Assembly: GCA_012520525.1 (NCBI GenBank)
Contig: JAAYOA010000061.1
Span: 1-47,147, forward strand
Direction: 5' to 3'
Origin: Clostridiaceae bacterium
Lineage (GTDB): Bacteria > Bacillota > Clostridia > Saccharofermentanales > Fastidiosipilaceae
DNA: 47,147 bases
This document shows, one piece after another, positions 41,832-47,147 of this stretch (position 1 is its first letter; each line of letters starts with the position of its first letter). A program made the translations under genes and the position numbers. The notes below the pieces were generated by a model. That model worked only from the letters and a program-made list of their open reading frames with translations, had not been told where the DNA came from and searched no databases.

Positions 41832-44407
41832 CTTTTATTTCTAAAAAATTAGATAAATTGGGGAACAAATTATTGCGTCACAAATCTGGTTGGATAAAGT
41901 TCTGTAGTGGAATTTTAAGCGTTGGTCTGCTTATACCGACTGTGACAGTTTTTGCAGAGACTGAAACTGCAACGACCTCAAACTCTAATAATGAAATTCA
42001 AGATTTTGTAGGTCTAAGCGAGGGCAAGAGCGAAATTATCTATGCCAGCTTAAGTGGCGATGGAACTGTAAAAGATGTCTATGTGGTCAATCGATTCAAT
42101 GAGGACGCTGATTCGATCATTAAGGATTATGGCGATTATACAGATGTTCATATGCTTTCACGACAGGGCTCTATAACAAAAAAGGACGGTTACGTCGAAG
42201 TTAAGACGGGAGATGAACCGCTCTACTACCAAGGTCGATTAGGCTCGAAAAAGTTACCCTGGAAGTTCAATTTCAAGTACAAACTGGATGGAAAAGATGT
42301 TGATATTGATGAGCTATCGGGTGCTAGCGGAAAATTGTCCTGCGAAATAAATATTGAAGCTTTAAAAGAGACTTCTGAACCAGATCAATATAATCCTTGG
42401 GCAGATGGAAATATGCTACAAATAACTGTTACGCTTCCCAGTGACAGGGTAAAGAATCTAGAAACTTCTTCGGGAACACTGGCGGAAGCTGGCAGCAATT
42501 ATACGATCGCTTTTATAGTCATGCCCAGAACAGCCCAAAGTACCTTTAAGTTTTTCGCAGATGTGGAGAATTTCTATATGCCTTCCATGCAAATCGCGGG
42601 TGTACCCTTTAGTATGGATTTATCCGGTGTTAATGTATCCTCGATTATGGAAAACGATGAAATTCAAAAATTACAGGATGGGACCAACGATCTTGCTCAA
42701 GGTTCGCGAAAACTGGCTGAAGGGTTAGCTGAATTAAACAATGCTAACGAGACTTTAAAAAGTGGATTAGGTGAAATTACAACTGGCGGCAGTGAATTGC
42801 AGAGCAGTGGTAATCAGGTTGCCGACGGTATTAATCAATACACTGGAGGTGTTCAAAAATTAGCCGGCGGAAGTAGCTATCTTTCATACGGTCTGAAAGA
42901 ATCTGTCAATGGAGCTCAAGCTCTGACGGCTGGGGCAAAGAATTTGGAATCTGGTGTTAAACAATATACTTCCGGTGTTAATCAGTACGTAGAAGGAACT
43001 GAGCAACTGCTCGATGGTGTCGTTAAGTTAGATGAGGAAACTGAACCTCTTATGACGGGGCTGGATCAGCTGGCGATAGGGTTGGATGAACTAGCTAAAG
43101 GAGATCAGTTAGTTGAAAGTTCTGCCCAGATTCAACAGACATTACAACAGATTAGTACCGAAATTTCGGCGTCGGGAGGATCTCTTAATTTAGACGAGTT
43201 AGACCAGATGTTAGAGTCTTTAAATCAGGCAGGTGCGAATTTAGCAACTGGTTCAAGTGAATTCTTAACAGCGTTAGATAACGTCATAACCTCTGTAAAT
43301 GGATTAAATCAGGCAGCTGATGGATTGGCCGCAGGTATGACCAGTCTTATACAAGGATTAGAACAACAGACTGCCATGAGCAACGAAACCATCTCTGCTA
43401 CCCTTGGCTTGTCGTCTGAAGCATTGAATAATCCAGATGTTTTGACGGTGTTAGCCTATCATCGTCAAATGTCGGAAGAAACATTATCAGGATTAAAACA
43501 AATGACAGACTTACAGGTCAATCCACAAGCACCCGTTCCAATTTTACAAAATGGTTTGAGTCAATTGGCTACTGGCTTAGCTGAAATGAGGTCTCAATAT
43601 GCCGCTCTAGATACCGGTATTCAACAGTTTAGTTTAGCCCTGCCAAAGTTGGCCGCTCTGACTGATTTGGTTAAATTGGGAGGAGGTCTGCAAACGTTGA
43701 GTGTACACTATAACCAGTTCCATCAAGGGTTGACGTTATATGTAAGTGGCGTCAATATGTTTCGACAGTACTTTGATAAAAATGATCCAAACAGTGTGTA
43801 CGTAGGTCTGCAAAAAATGGTTGGTGGCATCAACACCTTGAGTAATGGAGCGAAACAATTAAAAGGAGCCGGCGAACAATTGAAAAATAGCGGTTCCGAT
43901 TTGATCAACGGTCAGTCTCAAATGTATCAAGGTTTGACAGGTCTTTCGTCAGGTCTACAAAAGTTATCCGCAGGTTTTGAGCAATACATTTCAGGTCTAG
44001 AACAAATTGCCGGTCGCTCAAAAGAGCTTTCAGGCGGAGTGCGTCAGTATCTGGATGGCACAGATCAATTAATTACAGGTCTAAATGAGTGGGCTGGAGG
44101 CTATCATCTCTTTGGCGAAGGCATTGACAAAAGTGCGGCAGGGGGAAACGAATTAGCAGACGGTATGGGAACGTTTAACGAAGAAATACTGGATATCGAC
44201 GATCAGTTTGAAGATATGATGGATGACTTGCTAGCCGAATACGAGGGCGAGACACCTCCTTCTTTCACATCTTCAAATAACAAAATAGCCTTGGTACAAT
44301 TTGTCATCTTGACGGAATCAATTCCCGAAGTTGAAGAGGAGGTGCCCGTGGAGACACCTGAAGAACCAAAGGGTTTCTGGGATAAATTATTAGATCTTTT
44401 TCGTTGA
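41828..44407 (+). CDS. Secreted protein with XXXLXXG heptad repeats, coupled to MMPL
   Basis: A signal peptide runs to about residue 43 (TVTVFA-ETE). Residues 44-270 form a mainly beta domain. Then comes a long run of seven-residue repeats of the form x-x-x-L-x-x-G (for example KLQDGTNDLAQGSRKLAEGL), from about 278 to 800, broken by helical stretches. These heptads resemble those of YhgE/Pip-type phage-infection and WXG-secretion accessory proteins, where they build a long stalk. Most relatives end in membrane helices. This one ends in an acidic linker and the short amphipathic GFWDKLLDLFR. It starts inside the MMPL stop. It may extend the transporter across the wall; this is inference. Confidence 0.82.
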   Translation: MTFISKKLDKLGNKLLRHKSGWIKFCSGILSVGLLIPTVTVFAETETATTSNSNNEIQDFVGLSEGKSEIIYASLSGDGTVKDVYVVNRFNEDADSIIKDYGDYTDVHMLSRQGSITKKDGYVEVKTGDEPLYYQGRLGSKKLPWKFNFKYKLDGKDVDIDELSGASGKLSCEINIEALKETSEPDQYNPWADGNMLQITVTLPSDRVKNLETSSGTLAEAGSNYTIAFIVMPRTAQSTFKFFADVENFYMPSMQIAGVPFSMDLSGVNVSSIMENDEIQKLQDGTNDLAQGSRKLAEGLAELNNANETLKSGLGEITTGGSELQSSGNQVADGINQYTGGVQKLAGGSSYLSYGLKESVNGAQALTAGAKNLESGVKQYTSGVNQYVEGTEQLLDGVVKLDEETEPLMTGLDQLAIGLDELAKGDQLVESSAQIQQTLQQISTEISASGGSLNLDELDQMLESLNQAGANLATGSSEFLTALDNVITSVNGLNQAADGLAAGMTSLIQGLEQQTAMSNETISATLGLSSEALNNPDVLTVLAYHRQMSEETLSGLKQMTDLQVNPQAPVPILQNGLSQLATGLAEMRSQYAALDTGIQQFSLALPKLAALTDLVKLGGGLQTLSVHYNQFHQGLTLYVSGVNMFRQYFDKNDPNSVYVGLQKMVGGINTLSNGAKQLKGAGEQLKNSGSDLINGQSQMYQGLTGLSSGLQKLSAGFEQYISGLEQIAGRSKELSGGVRQYLDGTDQLITGLNEWAGGYHLFGEGIDKSAAGGNELADGMGTFNEEILDIDDQFEDMMDDLLAEYEGETPPSFTSSNNKIALVQFVILTESIPEVEEEVPVETPEEPKGFWDKLLDLFR

Positions 44408-44520
44408 TTAATGTGGGATTATGTGCCAAAAATTATACAGACCCATTTCAACTTTTTACCAAAGCTATCTTTTTGACAAAGATTTGATATATTTTTATTA
44501 AATTATTTATTATGGTTGTT

Positions 44521-44559
44521 TAGAACAGGATCAGTTTAAACTGACCCTGTTCTATTTTT
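44521..44559 (+). terminator. Rho-independent terminator before rpsB
   Basis: TAGAACAGG-A-TCAGTTT pairs with AAACTGA-C-CCTGTTCTA with one mismatch, followed by TTTTT. It closes the MMPL gene pair about 115 bases after the stop. Confidence 0.9.
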
Positions 44560-44590
44560 AAATTTAACTTCATTTAAACAAAATATAATT

Positions 44591-44618
44591 TTGACAATTT
44601 TTTATATTCCGGTATACT
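44591..44618 (+). promoter_or_regulatory. rpsB promoter
   Basis: The consensus -35 TTGACA (44591-44596) and -10 TATACT (44613-44618) are spaced by 16 bases. Transcription would begin near 44625, giving a leader of about 75 bases. Confidence 0.7.
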
Positions 44619-44624
44619 TATAAC

Positions 44625-44700
44625 GCTAATACGCACATGGAGGTATCCTGTTGAATAAGAGTGACCCTCCATGGAGGCATAAACAGGAGGTATTTTAATT
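44625..44700 (+). promoter_or_regulatory. Structured rpsB leader, candidate S2 autoregulatory element
   Basis: Two pairings compete. CATGGAGGT (44636-44644) can pair with ACCCTCCATG (44664-44673). Alternatively CCTGTT (44647-44652) pairs with AACAGG (44682-44687), which covers part of the SD AGGAGG (44685-44690), around the palindrome CCTCCATGGAGG. Such mutual exclusion is typical of ribosomal protein leaders. I cannot match it to a named RNA family by eye. Confidence 0.5.
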
Positions 44701-45492
44701 ATGTCAGTTGTTAGTATGAAACAATTATTAGAGGCCGGTGTCCACTTCGGTCACCAAACACGTCGCTGGAATCCCAAGATGGAACGCTATATTTATACCG
44801 AACGCAACGGTATTTATATTATTGATTTGCAGCAGACAGTCAAACTGATCGAAGATGCTTATATGTTTGTTCGCGATATTTCAATGAACAACGGTCACGT
44901 TTTATTTGTTGGCACCAAGAAACAAGCCCAAGATTCGATCCGTGAAGAAGCAGAACGCTGTGGCATGCACTTTGTAAATAATCGTTGGCTCGGTGGTACA
45001 TTAACCAACTTTGCAACCATTAAAAAGAGTGTCAAGCGCCTATTTGATCTCGAAAAGATGTCCGAAGACGGAACTTATGATCTTTTGACAAAAAAGGAAG
45101 TATCTAAGTTAGAGCTCGAACAAGAAAAATTACAGAAAAACCTTGGCGGTATTAAATACATGAAAAATTTGCCAGACTGTATTTTTGTTGTTGATCCCCG
45201 TAAAGAATATATCGCTGTAAACGAAGCTCGCCGTCTAAATATTCCTGTCATTGCGATCGTAGACACAAACTGTGATCCGGACGACATCGATTATGTCATT
45301 CCTGGTAACGACGATGCCATCCGTGCCGTCAAACTGATTGCAAGCGTAATGGCCAACGCCGTTCTTGAAGGTCAGCAAGGTCGTCAAGAAATTTTGGAAC
45401 AGGATCAGGATACCCTTGAAGAAGAAATGTTAGCCGAAGCTGAAGCAGAGGACGACGGCGAGAAACCTTCACTGGAAAGTATTTTCGCGTAG
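44701..45492 (+). CDS. rpsB: 30S ribosomal protein S2
   Basis: S2 binds late to the 30S subunit between head and body and is needed for S1 or mRNA placement. The 263 residues start [27 protein letters not shown], the standard signature. [28 protein letters not shown] and the C-terminal [31 protein letters not shown] are also canonical. The last 30 residues are an acidic tail, common in this family. AGGAGG is ten bases before the ATG. tsf follows after 115 bases with a hairpin between, the usual rpsB-tsf order. Confidence 0.98.
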   Translation: MSVVSMKQLLEAGVHFGHQTRRWNPKMERYIYTERNGIYIIDLQQTVKLIEDAYMFVRDISMNNGHVLFVGTKKQAQDSIREEAERCGMHFVNNRWLGGTLTNFATIKKSVKRLFDLEKMSEDGTYDLLTKKEVSKLELEQEKLQKNLGGIKYMKNLPDCIFVVDPRKEYIAVNEARRLNIPVIAIVDTNCDPDDIDYVIPGNDDAIRAVKLIASVMANAVLEGQQGRQEILEQDQDTLEEEMLAEAEAEDDGEKPSLESIFA

Positions 45493-45560
45493 AAATATTT
45501 AATAATAGTCCTAACGAGTTAGCATAATTAGGGTTAGTTAAACCAATTATATGATCAGAT

Positions 45561-45593
45561 GACCTAGTGCGCTGGATAGACCGTACTTAGGTC
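45561..45593 (+). promoter_or_regulatory. Hairpin in the rpsB-tsf gap
   Basis: GACCTAGT (45561-45568) pairs with ACTTAGGTC (45585-45593) with one bulged base, just ahead of the tsf SD GGGAGG. No T run follows, so it is not a simple terminator; it may attenuate or protect the tsf message. Confidence 0.45.
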
Positions 45594-45607
45594 GATGGGA
45601 GGATAAA

Positions 45608-46258
45608 ATGTCTGAAATCAACATTAAATTAATCAAAGAGCTATGAGAAAAAACCGGTGCCGGTATGATGGATTGCAAAAAAGCTCTGATGGAAAACGAT
45701 AGCGACGTCGAAAAAGCACAAGCATGGCTTCGGGAGCAGGGCATTCTCAAGGCAAGCAAGAAATCCAGCCGTATTGCTGCGGAAGGCGTTGTATTATCTT
45801 ATATTCACGGTGGTGGTCGCGTCGGCGTATTGATCGAAGTTAACATTGAAACAGATTTCGCCGCCAAGAACGAGGACTTCCTGCAGTTTGTGAAAGATTG
45901 TGCTATGCAAGTTGCCGCTATGAAGCCACGCTGGGTCAGCCGCGATGAAGTTTCTGATGAAGCGCTTGAAAAAGAGCGTGAAATTATTCGTAACACAGCC
46001 CTGAATGAAGGTAAACCAGAGAAGATCGTTGACAAGATCGTTGACGGTAAGATGGGTAAATTCTACGAGGAGAACTGCTTACTGGATATGCCTTTTGTTA
46101 AGGATGAAAGCATGACTGTTGGTGAATTGCAGAACTCTTTGATTGCTAAGATTGGTGAGAATATCAAAGTTCGTCGCTTTACCCGTTACGAAGTAGGCGA
46201 AGGAATTGAGAAAAAAGAAGAAGATTTCGCCAGCGAAGTTATGAGTCAGATTAAATAA
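45608..46258 (+). CDS. tsf: Elongation factor Ts with in-frame TGA at codon 13
   Basis: EF-Ts is the nucleotide exchange factor that recycles EF-Tu-GDP. From ATG 45608, behind a good SD (GGGAGG), the frame reads MSEINIKLIKEL, then TGA (45644-45646), then EKTGAGMMDCKKALMEN. The family normally has Arg at this place, so the frame, start and SD are intact apart from this one codon. The track starts at Met20 (45665), but this has no SD and would remove most of the first EF-Tu-contacting helix. The core and the C-terminal dimer domain (IETDFAAKNEDFLQFV, MPFVKDESMTV) are complete. Options are a sequencing error (CGA to TGA), UGA readthrough, or a short reinitiated protein. Confidence 0.85.
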
Positions 46259-46287
46259 CTTAAAATTTTTCAATCAATTTTCAACAT

Positions 46288-46336
46288 AAATCCTCATGAT
46301 CGTGATTTTAATATCGTCCGGTTATGGGGATTTTTA
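46288..46336 (+). terminator. Terminator after tsf
   Basis: AAATCCTCAT (46288-46297) pairs with ATGGGGATTT (46324-46333), including one wobble, across a 26-base loop that may fold further. It is followed by TTATATTT. Confidence 0.6.
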
Positions 46337-46603
46337 TATTTATCAGTGTAAAATATTTAGTCCATAGCGTATTACATTACAATTTCACATTAAATTTGTA
46401 AGACATACAATAATTAACTTTATCTCAACTTTATTTTAAGGCAATAGTAATGAAAGCAAAAAATACATTCTTTCCATTTTTAAAGATTTTATAATTACAA
46501 TACTGTTGCATAATATTTATTAATATATAGAACTTTGTTGCTCTTCATTCATTGAACACATACAATAAACAAGGAAAGATTAAACGAAAGTTGAGGAAGA
46601 TAT
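46337..46603 (+). other. AT-rich gap before pyrH
   Basis: About 265 bases carry no gene, RNA or repeat that I recognise. TATAAT-like strings occur (about 46489), but no convincing -35 partner was found. The pyrH promoter should lie here because tsf has its own terminator. Confidence 0.5.
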
Positions 46604-47147
46604 ATGGAACAACCTGTTTATAAGCGAATTTTATTAAAGTTATCTGGTGAAGCATTGGCTGGTGAACAAAAAAGTGGACTCAATCAAGCTATTTTAAAAT
46701 CTGTTGGTCAAACCATTAAACGTATCGTCGATATGGGTGTAGAAGTAGGCATTGTCGTCGGAGGCGGTAATTTTTGGAGAGGTCGCACCAGTGAAGGAAT
46801 GGATCGGGTGACCGCTGATCATATTGGCATGTTAGCAACTACAATGAATTCACTTGCTCTTTCAGATGCCCTGGAACAGGCAGGGTGTACAACACGGGTA
46901 ATGAGCGCCATCGAAATGCGCCAGATTGCCGAAACATATATCAGAAAAAGGGCGATCCGCCACCTAGAAAAGGGACGGGTCGATATTTTTGCCTGTGGCA
47001 CTGGCAACCCATATTTCTCCACAGATACAGCTGCGGCTCTCCGGGCTGCAGAAATCAATGCCGATGTCATTCTCAAAGCAACCAACGTAGACGGCGTATA
47101 CGATAAAGATCCCAGTAAATATGCAGATGCCATTAAGTATGACAACG
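46604..47147 (+). CDS. pyrH: UMP kinase, 3'-truncated by window edge
   Basis: PyrH phosphorylates UMP to UDP, feeding all pyrimidine nucleotides, and is a hexameric amino-acid-kinase-fold enzyme regulated by GTP and UTP. The frame is open to the last base (about 181 of the usual 235-240 residues) and is absent from the ORF track for that reason. It begins [20 protein letters not shown], with the kinase-fold GGGNFWRG and [15 protein letters not shown] after it. [17 protein letters not shown] is the UMP-binding segment, and [13 protein letters not shown] follows the family pattern. GAGG stands at SD distance before the ATG. The order rpsB-tsf-pyrH is the standard one in Firmicutes, usually followed by frr. 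Confidence 0.96.
   Translation, partial: MEQPVYKRILLKLSGEALAGEQKSGLNQAILKSVGQTIKRIVDMGVEVGIVVGGGNFWRGRTSEGMDRVTADHIGMLATTMNSLALSDALEQAGCTTRVMSAIEMRQIAETYIRKRAIRHLEKGRVDIFACGTGNPYFSTDTAAALRAAEINADVILKATNVDGVYDKDPSKYADAIKYDN

Noticed and set aside
45644-45646. TGA in tsf as a selenocysteine codon
   Set aside because: The family residue is Arg, not Cys, and no selenocysteine-type hairpin is evident right after the codon.
1-47147. Mobile element, prophage or CRISPR array
   Set aside because: No transposase, integrase, phage or Cas gene and no regularly spaced direct repeats were seen.

Overview
The window looks like an ordinary chromosomal segment of a low-GC Gram-positive bacterium of the class Clostridia. 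The evidence is the gene content: GTP-type PEPCK, ZapA followed by a U32 peptidase, a paired B12-type radical SAM/DUF2344 gene couple, rpsB-tsf-pyrH, TTG/GTG starts behind strong Shine-Dalgarno (SD) sequences, and compact U-tailed terminators. The genus cannot be fixed from sequence alone. I see no phage, insertion sequence, CRISPR array, tRNA or rRNA gene.

Layout. 1-1.8 kb: 3' part of lysA and a sugar nucleotidyltransferase, closed by a terminator. 1.9-5.6 kb, minus strand: mnmA, a radical SAM gene and a membrane-anchored transglutaminase-like protein. 5.8-6.8 kb: an aromatic-acid-exporter-like membrane protein. 7-9 kb: leuC and leuD. 9.2-13.7 kb: a MarR regulator with a palindromic promoter, then a cobalamin riboswitch controlling a TrmO-like gene and a complete BtuC/BtuD/BtuF-type ABC transporter. 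14-20.4 kb: leuB, ilvD, an acetolactate synthase large subunit and a coupled B12-binding radical SAM gene. 20.6-28.4 kb: pgi, the TIGR03960/DUF2344 pair, a sialate-esterase-like protein without its catalytic residues, and rsmA. 28.6-36.3 kb: pckG, zapA with a long repeat-bearing tail, a U32 peptidase, dut and a hexokinase gene split by an in-frame TAA. 36.3-37.4 kb, minus strand: an alpha/beta-hydrolase-like membrane protein lacking the nucleophile. 37.8-44.4 kb: tsaD, smpB, and an MMPL transporter coupled to a secreted heptad-repeat protein. 44.6 kb to the end: rpsB, tsf (with an in-frame TGA at codon 13) and the 5' part of pyrH.

Themes. Branched-chain amino acid synthesis (leuC, leuD, leuB, ilvD, ilvB) is split by a B12-uptake operon; leuA, ilvC and ilvN are not in the window. 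B12 demand fits the two radical SAM genes with B12-binding-type N-termini. The observations most worth checking are the in-frame TGA in tsf, the in-frame TAA in the hexokinase gene, the ZapA tail with repeated I-D/N-P-F/L motifs, two hydrolase-fold proteins whose nucleophilic Ser is Gly, a candidate S2 autoregulatory leader before rpsB, and a TrmO-like gene as first cistron of a riboswitch-controlled B12 operon. All functional calls rest on reading motifs by eye; no database search was run.
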